Source: Dugong dugon
Lineage: Eukaryota; Chordata; Mammalia; Sirenia; Dugongidae
Length of the DNA stretch: 64,000 nucleotides
Assembly: GCA_030035585.1 (NCBI GenBank)
Contig: CM057465.1
Coordinates: 34,366,001-34,430,000 of the forward strand
Direction of reading: 5' to 3'
The translations under genes and the position numbers were made by a program. Each line of letters opens with the position of its first letter. Within the stretch, counting starts at the first letter, position 1. Under the pieces are notes generated by a model. It did no database searches. It was not told the DNA's origin and saw only the letters and a list, made by a program, of their open reading frames with translations. Positions 32,030-42,951 of this stretch are shown one piece after another.

Positions 32030-32525
32030 TTTCAGGCCTCATCCTGTACTCAATCTCTGGATTTGTTTCCTCATCTGTTGTTGTTAGCTACCATGGAGTT
32101 GGCCTCTGACTCATGGTGACCCCATGTACAACAGAACAAAAAGCTGCCCAGTTCTGGGCCATCCCCATGATTGGTTGCAGATTGGATCATTGTGATTGTG
32201 ATTCATAGAGTTTTCATTGACTAATTTTCAGAAGTAGATCTCCAGGCCTTTCTTCCTAGTCCATCTTAGTCTGAAAGCTGTGCTGAAACCTGTTCAGGAT
32301 CACAGGAACACAACACGTAAGCCTCCACTGACAGACTGGTGGTAGTGGTGCATGAGAAGCATTGGCTGGGAGTCGAGCACTGGTCTCCTGCATGGAAGGT
32401 GAGAATTCTACCACTGAACATCATCTGTAGAGCAGAGATAATAACATCTACTTCACCATCTTGTAATGAGGATTAAATAAGGTAATGGATGCAAAGAACC
32501 TGGTATGGAGTAGGTACAGCTCATC
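32030..32525 (+). mobile_element. MIR SINE, split by a composite SINE
   Basis: Sense MIR text (ATTTGTTTCCTCATCTG) stops at 32077 and continues from 32421 as TCATCTGTAGAGCAGAGATA, then ATGAGGATTAAATAAGGTAA. Confidence 0.82.
32078..32420 (-). mobile_element. Composite SINE: tRNA-Gly head, RTE 5' UTR body, RTE 3' tail
   Basis: A clean 343-bp insertion with target duplication TCATCTG (32071-32077 / 32421-32427). On its own (minus) strand the 5' end is a tRNA-Gly-like head: TTCAGTGGTAGAATTCTCAC with the A box, an anticodon-arm-like stretch and a CCAATGC end. The body is RTE 5' UTR (the reverse of CAGAAGTAGATCTCCAGGCC), and the tail is the last ~100 bp of RTE ending in CAACAACAA. It has no coding capacity. 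The pol III-type head and LINE-type tail show how it would be made. I do not recall a named family of exactly this arrangement. Confidence 0.85.
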
Positions 32526-32696
32526 TCCAGTCTAACTTGCTGGCAGTTCCAATTACAAAATATCTAAAGGTTTAGGTTAGAGTCAGCCGAAAACTTTGGG
32601 TCAAGGTCAGTATTTATTTTAATGTAACTCCACTGTGTATAATATATGTACTGATGGTTTATATGACATTAATGATATTTATATCTTCTTATTTCT

Positions 32697-33112
32697 CTTG
32701 TTGTTAGGTGCTGTTGAGTCGGTTTCAACTCATAGCAACCCTGTGTGCAATAGAACAAGACATTGCCTGGTCCCGTGCCATCCTCACAATCTTTGCTATG
32801 TGGGAGCCCATTGTTGTAGCCACTGTGTCAGTCCATCTCATTGAGGGTCTTCCTCTTTCTTGATGACCTTCTACTTTACCAAGCATGATGTCCTTTTCCA
32901 GGGACTGGTTCCTTCCTGATGACATACCCAGAGTAAGTGAGATGAAGTTTCGCCATCCTCACTTCTAAGGATCATTCTGGTTGTACATCTTCTAAGACAG
33001 ATTTGTTTTTTCTTCTGGCAGTCCCTGGTATATTTGGAGTTTTTCACCAACAAAATTCAAATGCATCAATTCTTCTTCAGTCTTCTGTATTCATTGTCCA
33101 CCTTTCTCATGT
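32697..33112 (-). mobile_element. RTE LINE 3' end, antisense, 5'-truncated
   Basis: TTGTTAGGTGCTGTTGAGTC, CACTGTGTCAGTCCATCTCA, CCAAGCATGATGTCCTTTTC and TCAGTCTTCTGTATTCATTG. About 415 bp of the distal ORF and tail remain. Confidence 0.9.
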
Positions 33113-33237
33113 GAAAACTCTTAGTTCCTATTAGAGATTAATTATATCTTCATTTGTATGTTTAAAATTGAGCTATTATCTCGACCACTGGAGACAAATG
33201 TGAAAGTGAAAATGAGAGGTGCTATTCTCCCAACCCC

Positions 33238-36200
33238 ACATGTCTGTCAGTTTGTTGGACTGTGGTGGCTTGCGTGTTGCTGTGATGCTGGAAGCTATGC
33301 CACGGGTATTTCAAATACCAGCAAGGTCACCCATGGTGGACATGTTTCAGCTGAGCTTCCAGACTAAGACAGACTAGTCAGAAGGACCTGGTGGTCCACT
33401 TCTGAAAAAAATTAGTCAGTGAAAACCTTCTGAATAGCAGCAGAACATTGTATCATATAGTGTGAGAAGATGAGCCCCTCAAGTTGGAAAACACTCAAAA
33501 TACAACTGGGAAAGACCTGCCTTATCAAAGTAGAGTCAACCTTAATGACATGGATAGTGTTAAGCTTTTGGAAGCTTCATTTGCTGATGTGACATGGCTC
33601 AAAATGAGAAGAAACAGCTTCAAATGTCCATTAATAATTGGAATGTGGAATTTATGAAGTGTGAATTTAGGAAAATTGGAAATTGTCAACAGTGAAATGG
33701 AACGCATAAACATCAATATCCTAGGCATTAGTGAGCTGCAATGGACTGGTATTGGCCATTTTGAATTGAATAATCATATGGCATACTATGCCGGGAATGA
33801 CAGATTGAAGAGGAATGGCACTGCATTCATTGTTGAAAAGAACATTTCAAGATCTATCCTGAAATACAGCGCTGTCAGTGATAGAATAACATCCATACCC
33901 CTATAAGGAAGACCAGTTAATATGACCGTTATTCAAATTTACACTCCAAACAATAAGGTCATAGATAAGGAAATTGAAGATTTTTACTAACTTCTGTAGT
34001 CTGAAATTGATCAAACATGCAGTCAAGGTGCATTGATAATTACCAGTGATTTGGAATATGAAAGTTGGAAACAAAGAATAAGGAACAGTAGTTAGAAAAT
34101 GAGACCTTGGTGATAGAAACAATGCCAGAGATTACATGATAGAATTTTGCAAGACCAATGATTTTTTCATTGTAAATACCTTTTTTCAACAACGTAAACG
34201 GTAAGTATAGACGTGGACCTTGGCAGATGGAATACACAGGAATAAGATTGACTACATCTGTGGAAAGAGACAATGGAAAAGCTCAACATCATCAGTCAAA
34301 ACTAGGCCAGGGGCAGACTGTGGAACAGACCATAAATTGCTCATATGAAAGTTTAAATTGAAGCTGAAGAAAATTAGAACAAGTCCATGAGAACCAAAGT
34401 ATGATCCTGACTACATTCACCTGAATTTGGAGACCATCTCAGAAATAGATTTGACTCATAAAACACTAATGACTGAAGACCAGATGAGCTGTGGAATGAC
34501 ATCAAGGACATCATACATGAAGAAAGCAAGAGATCATTAAGAAGACAGGAAAGAAAGACCAGAATAGATGTCAGAAGACACTCTGAAACTTGCTCTTGAG
34601 TGGAGAGTAGTTAAAGTGAAAGGAAGAAGTGAAGTAAAAAAGCTGAATGGAAGATTTCAAAGGGTGGCTCGACAAGACAAAGTAAAGTATTGTAATGAAA
34701 TGTGCAAGGACCTAGAGTTAGGAAACCAAAAGGAAAGAATACACTTAGCATTTCTCAAGCTGAAAGAACTGAAGAGAAAATTCATGCCTCGAGTTGAAAC
34801 ATTGAAAGATTCTATGGAGAAAGTATTAAACGATGCAGGAAGCATCAAAAGCAGATGGAAGGAATACACAGAGTCACTGTACTAAAAAGAATTTATTGAT
34901 GTTCAGAAATTTCAGGAGGTAGCATATAATCAAGAACCAATGGAACTGAAGGAAGATGTCAAAGCTGCACTGAAGACATTGACGAAAAACAAGCCTCCAG
35001 GAATTGATGGTATACCAATTAAGATGTTTCAACAAACGGATACAGTGCTAGAAGTGCTCACTTATCTATGCCAAGAAATTTGGAAAACAGCTACCTGGCC
35101 AACCGACTGGAAGAGATTCATATTTGTGCTCATTCCAAAGAAAGATGATCCCACAGAATGCGGAAATAATTGCATAATATCATTAATATCACACACAAGT
35201 AAATTTTGCTGAAGATCATTCAAAAGCAGTTGCAGCAGTATGTCGACAGGGAGCTGTCAGAAATCCAAGCTGGATTCGGAAGAGGATGTGAATGTAGGGT
35301 ATCATTGCTGATGTCAGATGGATCTTTGCTGAGAGCAGAATGCCAGAAAGGTCATTACCTGTGTTTTATTGACTATGCAAAAGCACTGAACTGTGTGGAT
35401 CATAATAAATTATGGATAACATTACGAAGGATGAGAATTCCAGAACACCTAATTGCGCTCATGCAGAACCTGTACATAGACCAAGAGACAATCATGTGAA
35501 CAGAACAAGGGAATACTGTGTGGTTTAAAATCAGGAAAGGTGTGTGTCAGGGTTGTATTCTTTCACCATACTTATTCAGTCTGTATGCTGAGTAAATATT
35601 CCGAGAAGCTGAACTTTATGATGAAGAACACTGCATCAGGATTGGAGGAAGACTCATTAACAACCTTCGATATGCAGATGACACAACCTTGTTTGCTGAA
35701 AGTGAAGAGAACTTGAGGCACTTATTGATGAAGATCAAAGACCACAGCCTTCAATATGGGTTACACCTCAACATAAAATAAAAATCCTCACAACTGGACC
35801 AATAAGCAACATCATGATAAATGGAGAAAATATTGAAGTTGTCAAGGATTTCATTTTACTTGGATCCCCAGTCAACATGCATGGAAGCAGCAGCCAAGAA
35901 ATGAAAGGACACGTCGCATCGGGCAGATCTGCTGCAAAAGATATCTTTAACATGTTAAAAAGCAAAGATACTGACCCAGGCCCTGATGTTTTCAATTGCC
36001 TCATATGCATGTGAAAGCTGGACAATGAATAAGGAAGACAGAAGAAGAATTGATGCCTTTGAATTATGGTGTTGACAAAAATATTGAATATACCGTGGAG
36101 TGCCAGAAGAACGAACACATCTGTCTTGGAAGAAGTACAGCCAGAATGCTCATTAGAAGCAAGAATGGCGAGATTCCTCTCACGTATTTTGGAACATGTT

Positions 36201-36413
36201 ATCAGGAGGGACCAGTCCCTGGAGGACATCATGCTTGGTAGAGAGTCAGCCAAAAATAAGAAGACCCTCAACCAGATGGACTGACAGAGCGGCTGCAACG
36301 ATCTGCTCAAGCATAAGAACGATTGTGAGGATGGTGCAGGACCCGGCAGTGTTGCATTCTGTTTTACATAGGGTCAGTATGAGTTGGAACTGACTCAATG
36401 GCACCTGACAACA
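33238..36413 (+). mobile_element. Near full-length RTE LINE (RTE1_LA type), sense
   Basis: About 3.18 kb. The 5' UTR runs from GTCTGTCAGTTTGTTGGACT. The endonuclease start is MERININILGISELQWTGIG (from about 33697). A linker holds SEDTLKLALEWRVVKVKG. The RT contains NKPPGIDGIPIKMFQQ, FVLIPKKDDPTECGNN and LISHTSKFC, ELSEIQAGF, the LRYADDTTLFAESEENLRHL palm (YADD at 35671-35682) and the C-terminal CESWTMNKED-like and ILEHVIRRDQSL text. It ends in GGCACCTGACAACAACA. It has several frameshifts and stops, so it is dead. Flanks TTCTCCCAA (33226-33234) and TTCTCTCCAA (after 36417) may be an imperfect duplication. Confidence 0.93.
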
Positions 36414-36671
36414 ACAGTTCTCTCCAAATCTGAATCTGCAGCGGAGTCCACAGGGTCTTCCACCATCAACCCCGAAGGCTGCGGAAGAGAATCATATGTT
36501 TAGAATTGGGAAGGCAAATGCTAATGTACTAATCCCCAGCACTTCTCCAGGAATCAGGTTTTACCTCCTTGTCTGCTGTTGTTGATTTGTCTGCCTTTGT
36601 TTTCCCGTCACTCTCACTTTTAAGGGCAACATCCTATGATTTATGCTTTTTATCACCTACAGTGGTGTGAG
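36414..36671. other. Unassigned sequence
   Basis: Short single-copy stretch between an RTE and a SINE, with nothing recognised. Confidence 0.45.
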
Positions 36672-36834
36672 GAGCCCTGGTGGTGCACTGGTTAAGAGCT
36701 CAGCTGCTAACAAAAAGATCAGCAGTTCGAATCTACCAGCTGCTCCTTGGAAACTCTATGGGGCAATTCTACTCTGTTCTGTAGGGTCACTATGAGTTGG
36801 AATCGACTGGATGACAGTGGGTTTGGTTTTTTGA
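36672..36834 (+). mobile_element. AfroSINE, sense
   Basis: GGAGCCCTGGTGGTGCACTG, GTTAAGAGCTCAGCTGCTAA and TTGGAAACTCTATGGGGCAA, then the tail GGAATCGACTGGATGACAGT. Confidence 0.95.
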
Positions 36835-36845
36835 CAGTGACGTGA

Positions 36846-36947
36846 GGCGTCCTGGTAGTACAATGGTTAAGTGCTCGGCTGCTAACTGAAAGGTCTGTGG
36901 CTCGAACCCACCAGCCACTCCATCGGAGAAGAGACCTAATGATCTGC

Positions 36948-36948
<1 letters not shown>
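36846..36948 (+). mobile_element. AfroSINE head, truncated into a CA repeat
   Basis: GTCCTGGTAGTACAATGGTT, AAGTGCTCGGCTGCTAACTG and GGCTCGAACCCACCAGCCAC. It is cut at GATCTGCA, where the microsatellite begins. Confidence 0.88.

Positions 36949-37018
<70 letters not shown>
36949..37018 (+). repeat. (AC)n microsatellite, about 35 units
   Basis: Pure AC dinucleotide array of about 70 bp. It grew at the broken end of an AfroSINE and is likely highly polymorphic. Confidence 0.98.
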
Positions 37019-37020
<2 letters not shown>

Positions 37021-37836
37021 CAAGCACTTAATCATAAAATTCTCTAGTTCATCAATTATGCATTTTGCCATCTCAACTTCTTAGAAAGGAGTGAAGCAAA
37101 ATATATGTTAGTATAACTAGGATCAAGGCAACTAAATACAAAGCCCTGCTTTAATCTTATACTGGCTCTGCTAACAGTAATGCTTATTTGTTTGCCATTG
37201 GAAAAGCAAAGCCAAGATAAATAAAACAGTTCGGTAAAAGGATGAGTTTTCATCTAACAGAAACAAGAACTTCCAGCTACTCTGTCATACAGAACTAAAT
37301 AGGGATGACAGAGGAAAAGTTAATGTCATCAGAATTTCTACCAAAACATGCCTTACCATGGCAATTCTGCTTTAAGCATTACCTAAGATAACAAAACCGA
37401 CAGCATTTTATCTGCTTTCTACACACATCCATAAGCTTCTGAAATAAAAAGCACATACAAAACCACAGTAGACAAAGCCAACTGACAACACTGGACAAAT
37501 ATAAGTTATTAAAACATTGAAACATTTTTGATATTTTTTTTTTAAACTGTTACAGAAAGGATCCTTTGCCACCATTTCAAAAGAATGTTAATCACTCTGG
37601 CACCAAGATGAAGTCACAATTGAGACACCTCAGTATAGTGGCCCTTGGCAGCATGCCAGCTACCTCTCCACATCAGCACTCAGAGAGTGAGCCTTCATTT
37701 ACAGTCTCTAGGGTGACCCAGGTGTTGGGGCTGTGGAATCAGGAACCCACCATTTAGAGGGCGTACCTAAAAGTAAGCAACCAGGTGCAATGAAACAACG
37801 GCCCATCCTCGTGCAGCAAGATTTACACCACACAGT
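37019..37836. other. Unassigned sequence
   Basis: AT-rich, no recognised repeat or exon. Confidence 0.45.
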
Positions 37837-37963
37837 GTTGTTGTTGTGTGCCACCAAGTCAATTCTGACTCCTAGCAACACTGTAGGACAGCGTGGAATG
37901 TCCCCATGGAGTTTTCTAGGCTGAAATCTTTACGGGAGCAGATCATTAGGTCTTGTTTTTCCA
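37837..37963 (-). mobile_element. AfroSINE fragment, antisense
   Basis: TGTTGTTGTTGTGTGCCACC, TTCTAGGCTGAAATCTTTAC and GGGAGCAGATCATTAGGTCT. The head is missing. Confidence 0.82.
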
Positions 37964-38044
37964 AAAGTGATTGCTGCAGATACTTACAGGATTTGAGAGA
38001 CCTGTAGCTGAATGCAAGGCAACAAGAGACTTCCTGAGGGTGTA

Positions 38045-38807
38045 AAAGTTATTTATTTTTTAAAATTTATATACAGTAAAAGTCACTTTTTTTATGTATA
38101 ATTCTATGAGTTATATGACAAATTACATGGAGTAGCATAACCACCACCCCAATCAAGACATTTTCAACCCTAAAAATTCCCTCGTGCTGTCCCTTTGTAG
38201 TCAAACCTTCCTCCCGTCTAACCCCTAACAACCACTGATCTGTTCTTCCCTATAATTTTGCCTTTTTCATATAAATAGAATATCATATAAATAGAATTAT
38301 ACAGTATGTAACCTTTTGAGTTTGGGCTTCTTTTGCTTAGCATAACGCATTTGAGATTCATGCAAGCTCTTGTGTGTATGAGAGTTTCTTTTTATTGCTG
38401 AGTAATATTCCATTGTATGGGTGTGCCATAGTTTCCTTGCTCATTTACTGGTTGAAAGACATTTGGGATGTTTCCAATTTTTGGCAATTATGAATTGGGC
38501 TGCTATAAATATTTTCATATAGGTTTCTTTGTGAACATAAATATTTATTTCACTTGGGTATATACCTGGGAGTATGATTGTTGGATCATGTGGTAAGTGT
38601 GAACTTAACTTTATAAGAAACTGCCAAACTGTTTTTCAGAGTGGCTGTAACATTTTGAACCCCTTCCACAAGCGAAGTATGAGAGTTTCAGTTGCTCTGC
38701 CTCTTACCAGCACTTAGTATTTTCAGTGGTTTTTAAAAGATTTTAGCCATTCTTGTAGGTGTGTAATGTTATTTTGTTGTAGTTTTAATTTGCATTTTGC
38801 TAATCCA
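38045..38807 (-). mobile_element. Old L1 3' end (ORF2 C-terminus and 3' UTR), antisense
   Basis: The reversed L1 text GCTGAGTAATATTCCATTGT, TTTGGGATGTTTCCAATTTT, GGGTATATACCTGGGAGTAT and CTTATAAGAAACTGCCAAAC is the typical distal ORF2 of mammalian L1. It is distinct from and older than the two long L1 copies. Confidence 0.88.
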
Positions 38808-38905
38808 AAACCCCAAATAGAACCCATTGCTGTCGAGTTGTATTCCGACTCTTAGCAACCCCATTGTGTTTCCAAGGCTGTAAATCTTCACGTGCAATAA
38901 AAGGC
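38808..38905 (-). mobile_element. AfroSINE fragment, antisense
   Basis: ATAGAACCCATTGCTGTCGA and GTTTCCAAGGCTGTAAATCT. The tail half only. Confidence 0.75.
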
Positions 38906-39192
38906 CCTTCGCTATTAACTTTTTCCATTTATGATGCCTCATTTCTTAGCACATTTTCCTCACTATATCTGTTTAGTCATGCTAAACGGTTTGTACTGTG
39001 CTATTTCTTACCTTTCTATCTTTATTCATGTTGTTCCTTGTAGCTGGATTGCTCTTTCTTCTCATGTGCTTTTATCTCCTTCCCTCCCCTCACCTCTGCC
39101 ACCTAATTTCCATCTTACATGAACAGGCACTAAGGTGTCACTTCTTCCCTCAGGGCATTCTTTCCTGAACAAACCCCTCATAACACTCACCA
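38906..39192. other. Unassigned sequence
   Basis: Pyrimidine-rich, nothing recognised. Confidence 0.4.
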
Positions 39193-39407
39193 CCAAACCA
39201 AAAAACCAAACCCGTTGCTGCCAAGTAGATTCCAGCTCATGGAGACCACGTATGTTACAGAGCAGAACTGCTCCATAGTCTTTCGAGGCTGTAATCTGAA
39301 TGGAAGCAGTTCACCAGGTCCTTCTTCCACAGAGCCGCTGGGTAGGTTCGAACCACCAGCCTTTAAGTTGGAAACAGATTGCAAACCGCTTGCGCCACCC
39401 AAGCTCT
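39193..39407 (-). mobile_element. AfroSINE, antisense
   Basis: AAACCCGTTGCTGCCAAGTA, GTTACAGAGCAGAACTGCTC, CGAGGCTGTAATCTGAATGG and the head GGTTCGAACCACCAGCCTTT...CACCCAAGC. Confidence 0.9.
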
Positions 39408-39719
39408 GCTTACCACAGTAATGCGTGGATTTGTTTTAGCTGTATTAAAATTATCTGCCTATTTTTCTCTTTCAGTATACTACAAACTGTACAAGCTAGA
39501 CAGGTTTTATTTTTACATTCCCAGAACTTACTATGTTTTGTGAATTGAGGTTCTCCTTTTGTTGATAGCATTTCTCTGTATCGCTTTTTGTCCTTTTTAA
39601 TTTTTTTTCTTTTCCACATTCTTAGCAATTGGAGGTTAACTTTTAGTTTTTATTTTTTTAGTAATAACATAAAATACTTTAAGTGAAAATAATTTAGTAT
39701 CTACATTGTCATATTCTTT

Positions 39720-39905
39720 TTTGTTGTTGTTGTAAATATACATGTAGGAAAACATTTGATATTCCAATAATCTTCACATGTACGGGTCAGTGCCATTAAT
39801 TATGTTCATTATGTTGTTGAGCCGTCATCATTACTTGTTTTTGCGTACAAGCAGTGAGTGAATCTGAGGCTCCAGAACGATTGTTGCATTCCTTATGGTG
39901 TGCAG
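39720..39905 (-). mobile_element. L1 3' tail fragment, antisense
   Basis: TTGTAAATATACATGTAGGA, AAACATTTGATATTCCAATA and GTGCCATTAATTATGTTCAT follow the same pattern as the short insertion at 61543-61680 (GTACACAGTAAAACATCTAT, CAATTTAGTGACACTGATTA). Confidence 0.65.
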
Positions 39906-40982
39906 CTTTAAAAGCAGAATGAAGAATAATTTTCGTTAATTTCTTTACCGAGTGCTTTGTTATGTATGTGAGTTCTGAATCTACGATAAAGTTTTTAAAG
40001 TCAGGCTATCTCATTACACAAGTTGTCTGAATAAAAAGAAACTTCTTACTATGTGTTCTTTAATCTTCATTTGGTGAAATAAACTCTGTGGTTGGCTTAA
40101 ACGTACCTCGTGTCAAAGTTAGTAAGCCTTCCCTATAATGCCTTTCCCACAACATACATGGAAAATTTTACTTAAAAGATCAAAGGCCACTTGATAATGG
40201 AGAAATACTACATAGCACTTATTCTGAAAATTTTAGCATGGAGTCATTATGTAGGTACAAAACAGACTCATTTTTTCCCTATCCATGACACTCAGAAATT
40301 ATTTATAAATACATTTTCCTCATATGTTTTCAGATACTTAGCCTGAAATATAAATATTATATTCTTCTGTGTCTTCTTTTGTATGGACCTTTTCTATTGA
40401 GTCCCCTTAATTTTTCACCTCTTTTATTGATCCGGCAGCCTTGAATGCACTCAGCTTGTTTTGAATGATCCTCGGTTCTTCTGGTTTTTCTCTTTCCTTT
40501 CTTCCTGGGAGTACGTGGACTATATATATTGCTACTGAGTTGTGGGATACCAAATAATGTCGTTAAGCTTGAGAATGTTTTGTTCTGCTACTCTGTTTAC
40601 CTCAGCGGACATTTCTTAAGTGCCTGTTTTGTGACTTGTTGAAGATACACATGTACATAAGATGGGCCCCTGTTTTTGAGGTTCTTGACAGTGGTGGTGA
40701 TACTTTTAAAAGTGTAATTTCTGGACATTGAGGTAAGTGTAGTGATAGAGGCACAGTTAGGTAGTGCTGTAGGAGCCCACAGCAAGGGCAGGTAGCCAGG
40801 CTGACCAGCCAGAAGAGAATTCTAGGTCATGGACCACCTGAGCTAAGTCTTAAGAGAGAATAGGATTTAGCCAGAAGATGTGAGGTGGGCATGGGCCTAA
40901 AGACAGGCAAAACTTCAGCCAGTGGGATCAATTTTACATGGTTGTGTAAAAGGGCAGATTGTATATAGGTCACCACAAGATA
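39906..40982. other. Unassigned sequence
   Basis: About 1.1 kb of AT-rich single-copy DNA. No gene or repeat recognised. Confidence 0.45.
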
Positions 40983-41009
40983 CAGTCAGTTCTGCCAAAA
41001 TACAACATA

Positions 41010-41060
41010 TTGTTGGTGTTACTAGTTGCTGTCGAGTCAATTCCAACCCGTGTTCCTAAA
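41010..41060 (-). mobile_element. AfroSINE/RTE tail remnant
   Basis: TGTTGGTGTTACTAGTTGCT and GTCGAGTCAATTCCAACCCG are the reversed SINE/RTE tail, only about 50 bp long. Confidence 0.6.
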
Positions 41061-41204
41061 AATCACTGTGCTATGCAAAATCACACAATAAAAACCACAG
41101 AATGTTTGGAGAAAATGAGGTTGGGGCACAACACTCAAAAACATTGTCAGTGACACATTAAAAAAAAAAAAAGGATTGAACCCTAATAAAAACTATATAC
41201 ATAT

Positions 41205-41366
41205 TAAAAAAAAAAAAAAAACAAATCTGTTGCTGTTGAGTTGATTCCGACTCATAGTGACTCTGTAGGACAGAGTAGAACTGCCCCATAGGGTTTCCAA
41301 GGAGCAGTGGGTGGATTCGAACTGCTGACCTTTTGGTTAGCAGTCAAACTCTTAACTACTATAGTA
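41205..41366 (-). mobile_element. AfroSINE inside the DNA transposon, antisense
   Basis: An A-run, then TCTGTTGCTGTTGAGTTGAT, GACAGAGTAGAACTGCCCCA and TTTTGGTTAGCAGTCAAACT. Confidence 0.93.
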
Positions 41367-41934
41367 CAGTTAAGTGGTTAAGAAATATATAAATGCTACA
41401 ATAAATACTACACATTACATTGAAAAAGGCCTAAGGTTTGCTTCTGGCAGTTGGTGTTGGAAGAGTTGCAGCTTGTATGTTCTTGTGAAGTGGTGAAAGG
41501 AGGATTATCTGAAATTGGAGTAGAAGTTGTAACAGTGCATGTGGATGGGTGTGGCTTATAACACAGGAACTGAGATAGTTGGTAGATGAGGTGTGTGCCT
41601 GTACACAGTTTTCATTTTCTTTCTTGGTTCCTCTGCCTCCAGTTTTCCATGGTCATCTAGTATTTCTCAAAGATGAAATTGCACATAAGCAAATGTGAAA
41701 TTTGGTTATGCTCAGATTGTTTCCTAGTATTTCAATCGTGTCGAAACAAATTCACATTTTCAAAACGTGTTGTGGCAAAACTGACTGTATCTTGTACTGT
41801 TGGAGAGTTATAAGAGAGGTAGGAAGTGGGAAATGAGTTAGGGTGGGGATCTGGATAGGGCCTTCCATTTCCATCTCCAGTATCTTGTAAATTCTTTGCC
41901 ATTTTCAAAAATCATTATGTAATGGTAGAATAAT

Positions 41935-42047
41935 TTGGAAAAGGATAGTGGTAAAGGTTGCAGAAGATGAGGAATGTGATTAATGTCACTGACTTGTACA
42001 TGTGAAAATTGTTAAATTGGTAAATGTTTTGTCAAATACGTTTTTAA
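41935..42047 (+). mobile_element. Old L1M-type 3' end fragment, sense
   Basis: GGTAAAGGTTGCAGAAGATG, GTCACTGACTTGTACATGTG and AAATTGGTAAATGTTTTGTC, ending in a CA repeat that grew from its tail. Confidence 0.62.
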
Positions 42048-42074
42048 CACACACACACACACACACACACACAG
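42048..42074 (+). repeat. (CA)n microsatellite
   Basis: About 13 CA units directly after an L1-like 3' end. Confidence 0.95.
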
Positions 42075-42579
42075 TCATAATTTTTTTTAAACCTGTATCA
42101 TTTGATCTTTCATAACTATTTTGGTTTTCCTGTCATTTCTGTTTTTTTCAGTATTCTTCCTTGTACCCCATTTAGGATTTTCTTCATGATTATAATGTGT
42201 TTCTGACCCTTGTTTGCTCCTGAGAGTTGCCCCTTTTTCTGTCTATAGCCTGGCCTGTTCCTTTGACTCCTCATTGTCTTCTGTCTAGACTCTTCTGCAT
42301 TAATGCAGGAGCTGCTGAGAATTCAGATCTGTTCTACAACTGCTCCCCAAACCCTACTTTACCTTGGGTGCTGCTGTAGTTTAGTTTCTAGACAAACTGA
42401 TTACTCTTACTTAATATGTTGATGCTGGTATGTTTAGTGCAGGTGATCACTCTTTCTGAAAATTTATCTTTCAGATGTTTGCTGTTCTGAGGGGAATTAG
42501 GAGTTCTTTTGGCCACTTGCCTGTTAGAAAAATAAGACCTTAAATCTCTCTCAGTTGATGATCATTTAGTAAATAGTTG
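42075..42579. other. Unassigned sequence
   Basis: Single-copy, pyrimidine-rich. Nothing recognised. Confidence 0.45.
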
Positions 42580-42835
42580 CTAACATTTCCTGAGCATTTA
42601 GTCTAATGTTTGGTACTATGCTACATACTTCACCTGGATTATCTCATTGTGTCCTCACAATGACCCTAAAACATAGGTACTATTATTATCTTCATTTTAC
42701 ACAAAGGGCACAACTGAGACTCAGAAAATCAAGTGACTTGTCCAAGGTCAGATGGAAACCTGTTCAAGGTCACTTGGTTGAGCATCCTTATGGAAGTTGG
42801 TAGTCTGGTTCAGAGCCACATTTTTAAACCATTGC
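42580..42835 (-). mobile_element. MIR SINE, antisense
   Basis: AACATTTCCTGAGCATTTAG, CTCACAATGACCCTAAAACA, ATTTTACACAAAGGGCACAA and AGTGACTTGTCCAAGGTCAG. Confidence 0.85.
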
Positions 42836-42951
42836 TGCATAATTGAAGTAGTTTGTTTCAGGCATTATTATAGACATCTTGAGCATGCATTGGGAAGAAG
42901 GCATATGCCAAGGTGATGGACCATGACATTTGGACAGTTTTCAAATGAGAT

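Larger units (their letters stand above)
40983..41787. mobile_element. Tc/mariner-type DNA transposon with AfroSINE insertion
   Basis: The ends are imperfect inverted repeats of about 24 bp: the left starts CAGTCAGTTCTGCCAAAATA, and the right end, reversed, starts CAGTCAGTTTTGCCACAACA. Both abut TA (40981-40982 and 41788-41789), the mariner-type duplication. Without the AfroSINE (41205-41366) the element is about 640 bp. It has no transposase frame, so it is non-autonomous. The family name is not recognised (Tigger/MER-like ends). Confidence 0.8.

Noticed and set aside
32340-32415. Functional tRNA-Gly gene
   Set aside because: The arms are mismatched and it is fused to RTE sequence. It is the head of a SINE.
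36719-37071. Cysteine/valine-repeat proteins on the minus strand
   Set aside because: Translation of the (AC)n microsatellite.
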